From DATDYB01 sp036517115 (GTDB taxonomy: Bacteria > Patescibacteriota > Minisyncoccia > Phycocordibacterales > PALSA-1337), in the NCBI GenBank assembly GCA_036517115.1, contig DATDYB010000023.1, forward strand, positions 1 through 64,000: 64,000 bases of DNA. The letters run 5' to 3'. The position numbers and the translations under genes were made by a program. Position 1 is the stretch's first letter. Each line of letters begins with the position of its first letter. Below the pieces are notes generated by a model, which saw only the letters and a program-made list of their open reading frames with translations, was not told the origin of the DNA and made no database searches. This document shows positions 37,601 through 43,401 of the stretch, piece after piece.

Positions 37601-37644
37601 CAATCCAAGTAACCAACGTCAATCCAACCTTTAAAGAAATTTGA
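25612..37644 (+). CDS. giant secreted repeat protein (4010 residues)
   Basis: A very large extracellular protein. The signal peptide is best read from the second Met at 25645 (LCVYIVAVLSLFSFFFASNA). Two thrombospondin-1-like repeats (SGWGACQSDNTQTRTV, SNWGACQPNGTQTRTV; about 140-235), InlB-B-like repeats and a CARDB-like domain form the N-terminal third. From residue 1527 a composite unit of about 620 residues occurs three times: CFDYSLSNGGN domain, InlB-like, Ig-like, FN3, second CFDY domain, FN3. The tail ends VNPTFKEI. Thr, Ser, Asn and Gly are strongly enriched. No catalytic motif was seen. It is most likely an adhesin or cell-surface fibre. The first ATG abuts the previous stop codon; neither start has a ribosome site. 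Confidence 0.85.
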   Translation: MIYHRETITGSMGKKVRIERLCVYIVAVLSLFSFFFASNAVEAYVPGDTITHGTSHSYNNSTYSIYGSYYVGVAIHKNGSVCDQQYGNVYGSNANPPGPASISASCSQVAGPVGTTYTFKNFLLFNGSWSSTGETTYTVVAPTCTTFTYSGWGACQSDNTQTRTVTGSSPAGCTGGSPVTSQSCTFSAPACNYTYSNWGACQPNGTQTRTVNSTSPSGCAGTPATSQSCTYVAAVASAGLSLATPSSMPVPYNSAATLAVSSQNASNCNLSGGGQTWSNVTGNVGAGNVGVGNLTTDTAFSVNCTPNANTTGTPSNSLTVTVAAQVINYTISSAAGTGGTRSCTGCGTVSSGSQVSVTASPNTNYQFSSWSWSGTNNPCSSAGSTCTWNAAQSGTLTANFTAVPSFGTPSFSSVCNNQVTPNDCSTPIIDGSTVTYSGSVTNSGGAAGTWNGTVEVRDGNSGTVYTNWISGVSATVAANTTATLSGTHSNDATFGAGPWQFRFCQSGGSCSPWSGNYYFTKGYSISTTASPSAGGSIACSVGGTTVPCSNTFQSGTEVALTASTAANYQFSNWSGDCSGSSCLLTMNGNRSVTANFSSFNYRIDPPAAQTITQGKTIYVYVPTTLTGGNTEGVTLTLSNLQNGVSYTVDPVGALNPSVTRVFAITAAGNATVETRTVTITGSPLGRTTTFSLSVLAPTVSATLTARNAAGTAVTAAQTGETLNFTTSVLGTAGGTATYSGHTCGSGANLFNVSDGSFSCTYTSASNKTASITVTKQGVSATATKVISVTAPPNTLIIQSVVIDGAVITPTTGASMEMYDGTYNGIYPTEKTFTSTTGTITNTIQAPSKLNGNSFLSWSGCDSTRSRQRCDVTVANGATKTINAQYVTASYYRPNFTVSGVVVNGDKYKGTSTYVDYTINDHNVTIVGTITNSGSTEAPDQAAYVSFEYSTNGGASYTAMGAAYPAIKEQGGSTIPASFPRGAQQRVYAVLDVPPGAYTLRICVDSANSIPETNDSDNCSGGTAIVVSTPSAPPTVQSCFASFVNTNTAESNRDVRTSGNVGISGNCSTDYFQGMTVTGTAYASDLGAGVPVLDLYGWFGWRDFGTDPTNGGNGVWRDTGPVSTSAQYSVREANGACQNSSGWPSGDGIGFGPINVSAGYSNSFTYASYLGCLQNDPWQRTHVNFGTYGVPWGIYNYGVTNTFSGTYYCYVHLNSVYDVPSDTFKTPVLMRGDPKSFNLSTRAESCYSIPRGALDDDYYQESCGNSKYTDSVTFSCPGYTATPVQSTSNPLPLPNTPILKRHTLNVKSTFGTESSQGVFITQVGSAYALKTDGTLTSSVVVPMEGGNFGGTTDYSKTTERNFRVTLKAPFTHPSRGGSFIAWSGCDSLATSGDAPAGVSNNQCTIDFKYSNSGGISRTITANYFVAVPAQPIISVGPGSCGANVNISWSAAAGATTYKLHRSTNGLGGPFNQLPIGIPTTVTSVYPDSKLNATTPLSPNTEYWYQLEAVNTGGSSFSPITSGLSSKNCFDFGLTNGGNKTTVAGTNPVDNTLTASLTPEAVGATTQVVNLTMGSLPAGVTHVFLKGGVAVTSITPNDTITVRLNTTLGTTLPNTYAITITGTSPNPKIPGQNLTRQTTYNLIVTNPSNMQLSVTKSGTGTGTVKSSEATPKINCGSTCSALYTYSDQVTLIPTPDAGSAFKQWTGACSWTGSCIVNMNGNKAVDAEFTKQIASVDLKAETSDGPIIVDYDFNPKLTWSSTFVNANSCNITIDRQSNNFPKNGQPASMTAPGISTEALRQDVTFTVTCTKNTGAGGGTGTTVTDSVVVKVKVRTGDVTPVTRANSCGVIDVTYQSAGNATTYTLHRNPDASGLNQWGRIAGGGTEATGVAFGALPAVHTGLTAGTLYQYQLQAFNKVSDASSPIRSATASANCFDYTLSNSGNVGVGVTGAASASVTKTLVTAPTQAVTLAVSSIKKPDNSIVTGSGSSLSTSGLTIAIRDNNPSNPTSTSNIDVTTNNATLGTYVVTVVGSPLGKSTSFNVTVSIGQPTVTLNTTTAACGANINLSYGGGSGANSFTLYRQIDSNTSPYPQRATAPTLAGLPTIDKASDSLIAGRTYWYQLKASNGSFDAYSPRVSAVASVPCPTIDLKINDKDSDTVAAGSNAALSWQSFNAPTGSTCLASSVPISTFKGARVLTSSSPESVVVDVNTTYKIDCLAPGDYPFSDTAVVTAPVTVTCSALPTSGTAGVTEITWTAVPKGGTGAYTYSWSGTDSLTGTAISVKKTYGATSAGSKTASVSVNGLAAANCSTPVNIIAPVATADIKADASDGPITVNYGATPTISWSSEETATCSITASPGVTGFPKSGTSSAGVTSGALTADTTFNILCTPANGATNNPTNSVVVKVRPQAPDLTALPAACGGNINLTYTESNNTTGYKLHRNPYSGNVGTWGQIEGGNTGISIATLRNNRAIDVNLALGASYQYQLEAVNTNGSANSAIRSTNASEKCFDYSLSNGGNISVTAGQSVTNQVTRTLAPGVPVSASQDVTLSVGSLPNGMNAPDVTNPSFTANPFKPTNTSTLTLNTTLGKTCLPPLVSCTYLVTVTGVSAGITNKTTTFNLTVNNPSYLLTLNRSGNGSVSSSPVGVTCNTGCATTNASYLYNTSVVLTATPDSGWVVDTTNWTGCDSVTSNQGGQTFCTVKVTAAKTVAVLFTQVSANVNLKASASDGPITLAYGSGANLTWTSNHIVDNTCGITAIPSATGFPKSSLPLSHSGTSYTTGNLTVDTTFRITCTKITGAGGTDTDTVLVKVGPEPVSFNAAKGSCGSTIDLTSYSGGAGATGNAAYTLYRQLGDNPPYPFVESKAALTGGGGLRPVDSVGLTSGSTYFYQVMSTKVHLDTTSSYSYSAKKSAVASEKCFDYSLSNNGNVTIAVGGSSATAVTKTLVAGATAPVTLSVTSITAPGGTVTTGSGVTLAGSGLTVTVANNNPSNPATNPATNPSTVNVTSTTNASVGNYTVVVTGAPLGKTTSFAVTVNASAPTISFTPTPFACGGNINLFYGGGNGAARFSLFRKIDSNTSPYDHVETVTSRSALRTVDAGLIPGRTYYYQVRAWNGTNTTNEAYSVIPTSAVASEKCFDYSLSNGGNVSVTAGQSVTNTVTRTLASGVPVGASQDVTLSAVLPGTMNAPTPTFTLNPSKPTSTSNITLSTTLGTTCPPPTASCTYLITVNGSPLSKSTTFNLTVNNPSYALTITTSGTGEGSVTTSGITPAISCNRTNGTTTSGTCTGTYLHNTLVTLSASPDEGSTFDGWTGACNNTATSCTVTMSQAKYVDAKFNQQNTNISLTATTPVAYGSASSLAWSTSNMQNNKCDLDATYNGTSISGYPRKNLATSATNYSSGALTQNPVVFALTCTRVKGTAGPNTASATVGVLPAVMTPAPVSGTCGGTIALTYSGGTIATSYKLYRGTADQSPYTQPANPPYTHIRNTAPGAPADGSFTTLPATDAGLTPNTVYYYQVEAINTAGSSWSARPRSATASDNCFNYSLGTTGNVTLAVGSGGSTSITKTLIAGATAPVTLSVTSITAPGGTVTSGTTNTLTGSGMTVTISTTGNNNPGSPTNPASNPSTATITSTTAAQVGIYTIVVGGAPLGKTTSFTVDVGVAQPVVDAVTTTGANACGGKITLSYTGGEGATLYQLYRRINDDGTPYQLIQSAASLSALRTTDTELEYEKRYYYQVLASNGTKESYSARPKSALSTGECPPIVNLEIEQADGSYSGNTTSVVHGQSRMLRWTTTNASTCVAATIPNVPSGSVWGTNISILLPTGNHTTGPITGVDDDSQPPVREKVFRLTCQNSGGLATEVYDSVTVTITNIPTPDFSIVASPLTGVMNMYGPKGISSEFIITVEGQNNFTRDVVLDLELRTPSDQKENNVSFTLAPGDERLVFSEYSTGVGIKVNASNGLAGGKYNLIVTPLSDCNAQGQGCKKYDGTGGREDKTLSLPIQVTNVNPTFKEI
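30190..32034 (+). repeat. composite protein repeat, copy 1 (615 codons)
   Basis: Begins at the CFDFGLTNGGN domain and runs through the InlB-like, Ig-like (SDGPI), FN3 and CFDYTLSNSGN domains and a second FN3. Confidence 0.75.
33127..35007 (+). repeat. composite protein repeat, copy 2 (627 codons)
   Basis: The same domain order as copy 1, from CFDYSLSNGGN to the FN3 preceding the next CFDY. It is directly adjacent to copy 3. Confidence 0.8.
35008..36876 (+). repeat. composite protein repeat, copy 3 (623 codons)
   Basis: The same domain order, from CFDYSLSNGGN. The second CFDY-type domain is diverged to CFNYSLGTTGN. Confidence 0.8.
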
Positions 37645-37707
37645 TTTTCGTTCCAACCGAAAATCATGTCGAAAGATTTTTTCAGCAACGCTGAAAAAAT
37701 TTTCGAC
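37643..37707. repeat. two-hairpin element, copy A
   Basis: Hairpin I is GATTTTCG/CGAAAATC (37643-37650, 37658-37665). Hairpin II has base GTCGAAA/TTTCGAC (37668-37674, 37701-37707), a bulged G, and ATTTTTTCAGC/GCTGAAAAAAT above. It overlaps the stop codon of the giant gene. The relative is at 62178-62244. Confidence 0.8.
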
Positions 37708-37771
37708 TATTTTTGCCCACCGTAAAGCGCCGCTAAAAACATGAACTTCGTTCAGTTCTCTAGCGACCAGC

Positions 37772-37798
37772 AAAAAAGCCCTAATCAAGGGCTTTTTT
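37772..37798. terminator. terminator of the giant surface gene
   Basis: AAAAAAGCCCT (37772-37782), loop AATCA, AGGGCTTTTTT (37788-37798). Symmetrical, so it could act on both strands. Confidence 0.85.
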
Positions 37799-37825
37799 GA
37801 CAGCCAGCAACCTTTTGTTGTGTAC

Positions 37826-37854
37826 TTGCAATTTAGAGCGTTTAGGTATATAAT
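37826..37854 (+). promoter_or_regulatory. promoter of the 37938 gene
   Basis: TTGCAA (37826-37831), a 17-bp spacer and TATAAT (37849-37854). The leader is about 77 nt and contains a GAAATTG/CAATTTC hairpin before the ribosome site. Confidence 0.75.
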
Positions 37855-37937
37855 TGTATATAGAAGATGTTTGAAATTGTTTAGAAAAAACGGCAATTTC
37901 TCGCTTCGGTAAACTAAAATTCAACAAAGGAGACGGT

Positions 37938-38852
37938 GTGAAGAAATTCATCTTGTCAGTTGTATTCGTACTCGCGCTTTTCGGAGTCCGAATGGTCTCC
38001 GCAAGCGAAATTTTTCTGCCTATCGGTAGTAAAGAAACAGTTGATACTTATATCCGCAACCAGGTGTCCGAACTGTGGATCAATCTTGTGGTGGAGAATC
38101 CGTGGAAAATCATAGACATGGAAGGTGGTCCACTCGATTTCACCGAGTCTGATTATGAGGACATCTGTGAAAGTTGGCTTCCTGTAATGCTTGAACGTTC
38201 CGGACAGGAGATTAGTAAATACCCAGGTGCGACGGTCAGCGTTAAAATTCTGGGAATCCTTCGAGATGGTAGACCATGGTCAGTATTGGTTCACTATCGT
38301 AAAATTGGAATCATTAAGGCAGATGGTTCGCTTGAGGTTTCAGGCGACGCACTCAAGGTGCATTTTGAACCCTATCCAAGTGTCCATGTTAAGTTGCCGG
38401 GAATTTCCTCTGCATCCATAACATATACAGATGGTGAGGTACAAAAGACATTGATACCCGTCGCGCAGGATATCTATCTTGCCGGAGCATTCAAAATCGA
38501 TGAAGCGTACGACATGCTCATACTCCCATACGATCTTTCTATCGGCACATATCCTGGAACTCTCACCCTGTCTTTCAAGGATGGAAGTGAGCAGGTCTTC
38601 GATTTACAGCCGAACCGTATGGTCATCACTAGACTCGAACGAGGGATGGAGCAGATCACTCTTACTCTTGAAGGTTCCGGACTCTTCGCTGTCGACGTTT
38701 CAACCGACTTGAAGACGTGGACGGAAGCGGGCGTCGGAGCGTTTGATCCCGAAGGTCCCACGATCTTTCAGGTGGCCTGCACTAAGGGAAATAGTGCATT
38801 CTATCGGCTGCGTGGTAGAAGTCCAGAAGTAGTCGGCTCCAGTAGTCGTTAA
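37938..38852 (+). CDS. secreted protein of unknown function
   Basis: A 304-residue protein with a signal peptide (FILSVVFVLALFGVRMVSA). The GTG start at 37938 has AAGGAG upstream. The C-terminal 60 residues, with FAVDVSTDLKTWTEAG and later FYRLRG, resemble the beta-sandwich tail of many secreted planctomycete and verrucomicrobial proteins. The middle region is unassigned. It is monocistronic, with its own promoter and terminator, between the giant surface gene and the pilus operon. Confidence 0.7.
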   Translation: MKKFILSVVFVLALFGVRMVSASEIFLPIGSKETVDTYIRNQVSELWINLVVENPWKIIDMEGGPLDFTESDYEDICESWLPVMLERSGQEISKYPGATVSVKILGILRDGRPWSVLVHYRKIGIIKADGSLEVSGDALKVHFEPYPSVHVKLPGISSASITYTDGEVQKTLIPVAQDIYLAGAFKIDEAYDMLILPYDLSIGTYPGTLTLSFKDGSEQVFDLQPNRMVITRLERGMEQITLTLEGSGLFAVDVSTDLKTWTEAGVGAFDPEGPTIFQVACTKGNSAFYRLRGRSPEVVGSSSR

Positions 38853-38872
38853 TCTAAACAATGTCATTCATG

Positions 38873-38902
38873 CCCGCCTTGTTAACTCAAGGCGGGTTTT
38901 TT
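38873..38902 (+). terminator. terminator after the 37938 gene
   Basis: CCCGCCTTG (38873-38881), loop TTAACT, CAAGGCGGG (38888-38896), then TTTTTT. Confidence 0.9.
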
Positions 38903-38935
38903 CTTATCTGTTGGGGAAATTCCTCTCGCATGTTC

Positions 38936-38944
38936 TGGTATACT
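38936..38944 (+). promoter_or_regulatory. extended -10 promoter of the pilus operon
   Basis: TGG-TATACT (38936-38944), 7 nt before ATG 38952. Predicted leaderless. Confidence 0.7.
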
Positions 38945-38951
38945 TAGCACT

Positions 38952-40697
38952 ATGTACATTGAAGAGAAACAGCTTCGAAACTTTATTCTTGATTCAGGGC
39001 TAGTATCTCGAGCCGACTACGAGAAGGCGTCTGAAGATGTCAAAGGTAAAAAAGATGGGGTAGGCGAGATGCTGGTATCTGAAGGAAAAATAACCGAGGA
39101 TAACCTACGGCGCATGCAGGCATATGTGCTCGGCATCCCTTTTGTCGATCTCAAGGGTCAGAAAATCCCTTTTGACACGCTCTCTCTTATTCCTGAGCCC
39201 ATTGCCCGAACTCACAACGTAGTCGCATTCAAAAAAACAGACGATGCGCTTGAAGTGGCCATGCTTGATACGGACGACTTGAACGCCATCGACTTTGTTC
39301 AAAAGAAGGTACGTTTGAGAATCTTGCCTCGATTGACCGATACTGAATCAGTCAGAAGCGCCCTGCTGCAATATCAGAAAAGTCTTAAGGCGGAATTTGG
39401 CGACATCATCCAAAAAGAAGTGGAGGCGCTTAAGGCCGTGACTGACGGAAAAGGGGATGCTTCGGTGAGCGATCTTAAGAAAATCGCGGAAGATATTCCG
39501 GTGGTTCGTGTTGTCGATACACTGTTGAAGCATGCCATACTCCAAAACGCTTCGGATATTCACATTGAACCGATGGAAGCGGAACTTCTGGTACGGTATC
39601 GCATTGACGGACTTTTGCATGACGCTATGATTTTGCCAAAAAGTGCTGAGCCCTCGATCACCGCACGTATCAAAGTGCTCTCTAACTTAAAGCTAGATGA
39701 AAAGCGTCTTCCGCAGGACGGCCGGTTTAAAGTAGAAATGGAAAAAGAGAAAGTTTCCTTCCGCGTGTCCATTCTCCCGACTTATTTCGGTGAGAAGACG
39801 GTGATGAGACTCCTTCGCGAAAACGCGGGCGGCTTTACGCTTGAGGGTCTCGGTTTTCACGGCATGGGACTTGAGCGCATCCATAAAGCAAGTACGCTTT
39901 CCACGGGAATGATCTTGACCACTGGCCCGACCGGCTCGGGAAAAACGACGACGCTCTACACCATGCTCGATATTTTAAATACACCCGACGTGAACATCTC
40001 GACAGTCGAAGACCCTGTGGAGTACCAAATGCCGCGGGTCAACCAGTCACAGGTCAAGCCGGAAATAGGGTTCACTTTTTCAAGCGGTCTTCGAACACTG
40101 GTACGACAGGATCCGGATATTATCATGGTCGGTGAAATCCGTGACAACGAAACCGCCTCACTTGCTATCAACGCTGCGCTTACCGGTCACCTCGTGCTCT
40201 CGACACTCCACACCAACTCCGCTGCTGGTGCGATACCACGATTGCTTGATATGAAAGTTGAACCGTTTCTTCTTGTTTCCACCATTGATATCGTCATCGC
40301 TCAGCGTCTGGTGCGCAAATTGTCGGATAGTAAAGAGAAGTATTTTTTAAGCAAGAGTGAGTTTGAACAGCTACGTACGTCAGTTGATGTAGATAAAGTG
40401 CTCAATACACTCAAAGAAGAACATATTGTGGAAAAAAATGTTGCATGGGATAAGATTCCTTTCTACAAAGCTAAAGAAGGAACGGAAGAAGGGTATAAGG
40501 GTAGGTTCGGTATCCACGAGGTACTCAAAGTAACATCAACTATCAAAGATCTCGTAATGAAGGGGGCGACGGCTGACGAAATTGAAGCTCAGGCACGAAA
40601 AGAGGGAATGTTGACGATGCTCGAAGACGGGATCTTTAAGGCGGCTCAAGGGCTCACTACTATTGAGGAAGTACTCCGTGTTGCGACCACAGAATAA
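38952..40697 (+). CDS. pilB: type IV pilus assembly ATPase
   Basis: A 581-residue hexameric secretion ATPase of the GspE/PilB family that powers pilin polymerisation. It has an N-terminal MshEN-like domain (about 1-140) and the ATPase domain with SDIHIEP, Walker A GPTGSGKTTT (near residue 325), the Asp box TVEDPVEYQMP, Walker B DIIMVGEIRD and the His box ALTGHLVLSTLHTN. The C-terminal tetracysteine zinc motif normally found before GYKGRxGIxEVL is absent: the stretch has no cysteines. It is first in the operon pilB-pilC-pseudopilins. Confidence 0.95.
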   Translation: MYIEEKQLRNFILDSGLVSRADYEKASEDVKGKKDGVGEMLVSEGKITEDNLRRMQAYVLGIPFVDLKGQKIPFDTLSLIPEPIARTHNVVAFKKTDDALEVAMLDTDDLNAIDFVQKKVRLRILPRLTDTESVRSALLQYQKSLKAEFGDIIQKEVEALKAVTDGKGDASVSDLKKIAEDIPVVRVVDTLLKHAILQNASDIHIEPMEAELLVRYRIDGLLHDAMILPKSAEPSITARIKVLSNLKLDEKRLPQDGRFKVEMEKEKVSFRVSILPTYFGEKTVMRLLRENAGGFTLEGLGFHGMGLERIHKASTLSTGMILTTGPTGSGKTTTLYTMLDILNTPDVNISTVEDPVEYQMPRVNQSQVKPEIGFTFSSGLRTLVRQDPDIIMVGEIRDNETASLAINAALTGHLVLSTLHTNSAAGAIPRLLDMKVEPFLLVSTIDIVIAQRLVRKLSDSKEKYFLSKSEFEQLRTSVDVDKVLNTLKEEHIVEKNVAWDKIPFYKAKEGTEEGYKGRFGIHEVLKVTSTIKDLVMKGATADEIEAQARKEGMLTMLEDGIFKAAQGLTTIEEVLRVATTE

Positions 40698-40699
40698 TA

Positions 40700-41911
40700 A
40701 TGAAATTTAAATTCAAAGCAAAAAATGCGGCCGGAGAGGTGATAAGCGGAGTACGAGAGGCCGCGGATAAATTTTCCTTGTATAAGGAAATGAAGAGTAT
40801 CGGCAACGTCATTATCTCGGTAGTACCTCTTGGGGCGCATGAAACAGGAGAGCCAAGGTTTGCTTCATTGTTGGGGTTTGTGGGCACCCACGAGAAAATC
40901 ATTTTCGCCCGAAACCTAGGTTCGATGATGGAGGCCGGACTCTCTGTTTCTCGTGCACTCTCGGTGATGGAACGGCAAACCAACAATGCAGCGTTCAAGA
41001 AAGTGCTGCGAAGCCTTATCGCGGAAATCAACGCCGGTACGACACTCTCGAATGCCCTCCGAAAATTCCCTAAAGTATTTTCCTCTCTTTTTGTTTCCAT
41101 GGTGGGCGCTGGGGAGGAGAGCGGCTCTATGGCAGGCTCACTCAAAAAAGTGGGTGAGCAGATGGAGTCATCATATCTGTTGCAGAAAAAAGTGAGGGGA
41201 GCGCTCATGTATCCAGCGGTCGTGCTTCTCGCGATGGTTGTTATCGCCGTCCTCATGCTTATGTATATCGTCCCGACCCTGACCGCGACTTTTAACGAGC
41301 TCCATGTAGAGCTGCCCCTTTCCACACAGTTTATTATTGCGGTCAGTGACATAGTCCGTCTACACTTTTTGAGCGCCCTCTTATCTCTCGTTGTCCTTAT
41401 CGTTCTATTTTCTTTAGCTATACGCTCGCCGAAAGGTAAGCACGTTCTTGATTTCTGTATACTACATGTACCACTTTTTTCTACGTTGGTTAAGCAGGTA
41501 AACTCTGCACGAACCGCGCGTACATTTTCTTCACTCCTGTCCGCGGGCGTCCCCATGCTTGAGGCGGCGCGGATCACTGGGTCGGTGGTTCAAAATTCAT
41601 ACTACAAGGCTGTACTTAAAGAGGCAGAAACGGTCATCACTAAGGGCGAATCACTCTCGTCACTTTTTTCACAGAAGACGAATCTCTATCCGATTTTCTT
41701 AGGAGAAATGGTAAATGTTGGTGAAGAGACCGGCAAACTCTCATCTATGCTCGTGAATGTTGCCGACTATTACGAGAATGAAGTGGCACAAAAGACTAAA
41801 GATCTATCCACGTTGATTGAGCCGTTGCTGATGATCGTGATTGGCGTGGCTGTAGGTTTTTTCGCACTCGCCATGATCACGCCGACCTATTCGGTACTCG
41901 ATAGTCTGTAA
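40700..41911 (+). CDS. pilC: type IV pilus inner-membrane platform protein
   Basis: A 403-residue PilC/GspF protein, the inner-membrane platform that couples the ATPase to pilin assembly. Two GspF domains (about 70-195 and 270-395) each carry the signature of the family (FARNLGSMMEAGLSVSRAL; ARTFSSLLSAGVPMLEAAR). Three membrane segments lie near 170-195, 220-245 and 370-395. It starts 2 nt after the pilB stop. The family usually has about 400 residues. Confidence 0.95.
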   Translation: MKFKFKAKNAAGEVISGVREAADKFSLYKEMKSIGNVIISVVPLGAHETGEPRFASLLGFVGTHEKIIFARNLGSMMEAGLSVSRALSVMERQTNNAAFKKVLRSLIAEINAGTTLSNALRKFPKVFSSLFVSMVGAGEESGSMAGSLKKVGEQMESSYLLQKKVRGALMYPAVVLLAMVVIAVLMLMYIVPTLTATFNELHVELPLSTQFIIAVSDIVRLHFLSALLSLVVLIVLFSLAIRSPKGKHVLDFCILHVPLFSTLVKQVNSARTARTFSSLLSAGVPMLEAARITGSVVQNSYYKAVLKEAETVITKGESLSSLFSQKTNLYPIFLGEMVNVGEETGKLSSMLVNVADYYENEVAQKTKDLSTLIEPLLMIVIGVAVGFFALAMITPTYSVLDSL

Positions 41912-41912
41912 T

Positions 41913-42392
41913 ATGAAAGATTCAAGATTCAAGATTCAAGACGATGGCTTTACGCTTATTGAAATGCTGTTGGTGTTGAGCATCCTCATTTTTCTTGCGG
42001 GGATCAGTGTGCCCACGTTCTCGAAATTCATGACAACCAATAACTTAGAAAAAAGTACGGCAAAAGTAAGAGGACTCTTAGAAGAAGCTCGTTCATTAAC
42101 GCTTGCCTCAAAATACGATACGCAGTACGGTGTTCACTTTGAAAGTGCCAAGGCGGTGTTGTTTCAAGGTGCTTCATATTCTTCCACTAGTGCCACCAAC
42201 ATTTCCCTCACCTTGCCCTCGAGTGTGCGGATCGGTACCACCACGCTTTCCGGAGGGGGTAATGACGTTGTGTTCTCTCGGCAAGCAGGGGGTGTCAGCG
42301 CCTACGGCACTACGACACTTTTTCTCCTCGCTAATCCTGCCCGTATCTCGTCGATCGTGATTTATGGTACAGGACTGACGGAAATTAAATAA
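41913..42392 (+). CDS. prepilin-like protein (pseudopilin)
   Basis: A 159-residue protein with a class III leader and prepilin cleavage site DDG|FTLIEMLLVLSILIFLAG. The Glu at +5 and the hydrophobic helix are present, then a GspH-like beta-rich domain. It is processed by a prepilin peptidase not encoded in this window. The leader is encoded by a 7-bp tandem repeat (41917-41941). It starts 1 nt after pilC. Confidence 0.9.
   Translation: MKDSRFKIQDDGFTLIEMLLVLSILIFLAGISVPTFSKFMTTNNLEKSTAKVRGLLEEARSLTLASKYDTQYGVHFESAKAVLFQGASYSSTSATNISLTLPSSVRIGTTTLSGGGNDVVFSRQAGGVSAYGTTTLFLLANPARISSIVIYGTGLTEIK
41917..41941 (+). repeat. 7-bp tandem repeat in the pseudopilin leader
   Basis: AAGATTC repeated about three and a half times, encoding the leader residues KDSRFKIQD. 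It changes only the cleaved leader peptide. Confidence 0.85.
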
Positions 42393-42393
42393 C

Positions 42394-42906
42394 ATGAAAA
42401 AATCTCGGTTAAAATTTTTACATTCTAAATTCCGTATCTCATATTCTTCGGGCTTTAGTATGGTCGAGATGGTGGTGGGGCTCGGCATTCTTGCAGTTGC
42501 TTTCAGTGCTCTCTTCGGCACCTATCGAGCGTATCTTAAGGCCGCACTTAAGACGACAGATACCTTAAAAGCAGCCTATCTGCTTGAGGAAGGGTTGGAA
42601 TCGGTTCGACTCCTTCGGGATACCGGTTTTACTGCAAATATCGCTCCACTTGCCTCGGGCACTTCCTATTACCTTGCTTGGAGTGGCGGCACGTGGAAAT
42701 CAACTACCAGCGCGCAAACTATCGACGGGTTTAGCCGCTCCTTCAGGATCGCCTCGATATATCGTGATGCGAGTCAAGACATCGCTTCTTCCGGTACGCT
42801 CGATAACAATACGAAGAAGGTGGACATGATGGTGGCGTGGACAGGAAGGGGAGCCACCACTACCGAGACGATCTCTACCTACCTTTCTAATATTTTAAAC
42901 AATTGA
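42394..42906 (+). CDS. prepilin-like protein (GspI/PilV-type)
   Basis: A 170-residue protein with a long basic leader and prepilin site SSG|FSMVEMVVGLGILAVAFSA, then an Ala-rich helix and a C-terminal globular part with Ser/Thr-rich strands. LLEEGLESVRLLRD is typical of minor pseudopilins. It starts 1 nt after the previous stop and overlaps the next start (TTGA). Confidence 0.85.
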   Translation: MKKSRLKFLHSKFRISYSSGFSMVEMVVGLGILAVAFSALFGTYRAYLKAALKTTDTLKAAYLLEEGLESVRLLRDTGFTANIAPLASGTSYYLAWSGGTWKSTTSAQTIDGFSRSFRIASIYRDASQDIASSGTLDNNTKKVDMMVAWTGRGATTTETISTYLSNILNN

Positions 42907-43400
42907 AAGCGACACCTTCCAAAGGAATATCCCTCATCGAGCTCGTGATCTACGTCGCTATTCTTGCGGTGGCGGTTATAGCGATTACGCGGGTGCTCAT
43001 TGTCATGACTCGCTCGTATACCTCAATTGTCGTTGCTCGCGACCTCAACCACTCAGCGCTCGTAGGGTTCGAAACTATGGTGCGTGAAATTCGCGGATCC
43101 GCGAGCGTCACTGCCGGCTCGAGTACCTTAGGTGCTCATCCGGGCAGGTTAACGACAGCGGCAGGAGCCACGACCACTGAATTTTATATGGCGGGCACGC
43201 AACTCATGTTTAGGAAAAACGGTGTGGTCCAAGGGCCACTCACGCTGAGCACTGCCCGTGTCACTAACCTCGTGTTTCGCCAAGTGAGTACGGGATCTTC
43301 GGAAGCGATAAAAATCGAGATGACGCTTGCAGCCGGTACAAGTACTGCAGCTAGATCAGTTAACCTTTATTCGACGGCTATCTTAAGGGGAAGCTACTAA
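42903..43400 (+). CDS. prepilin-like protein (GspJ/PilW-type)
   Basis: A 165-residue minor pilin with leader MKATPSKG and prepilin site G|ISLIELVIYVAILAVAVIA. A globular domain follows with the MVREIRGSASV phrase common in GspJ-like proteins. The start is TTG at 42903, overlapping the previous stop, which indicates translational coupling. A later start would remove the prepilin leader. Confidence 0.85.
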   Translation: MKATPSKGISLIELVIYVAILAVAVIAITRVLIVMTRSYTSIVVARDLNHSALVGFETMVREIRGSASVTAGSSTLGAHPGRLTTAAGATTTEFYMAGTQLMFRKNGVVQGPLTLSTARVTNLVFRQVSTGSSEAIKIEMTLAAGTSTAARSVNLYSTAILRGSY

Positions 43401-43401
43401 C

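Noticed and set aside
40660..41577. Minus-strand frame of 305 codons opposite pilC
   Set aside because: It is long, but pilC has unmistakable GspF motifs in the plus strand, and this frame has no family resemblance.
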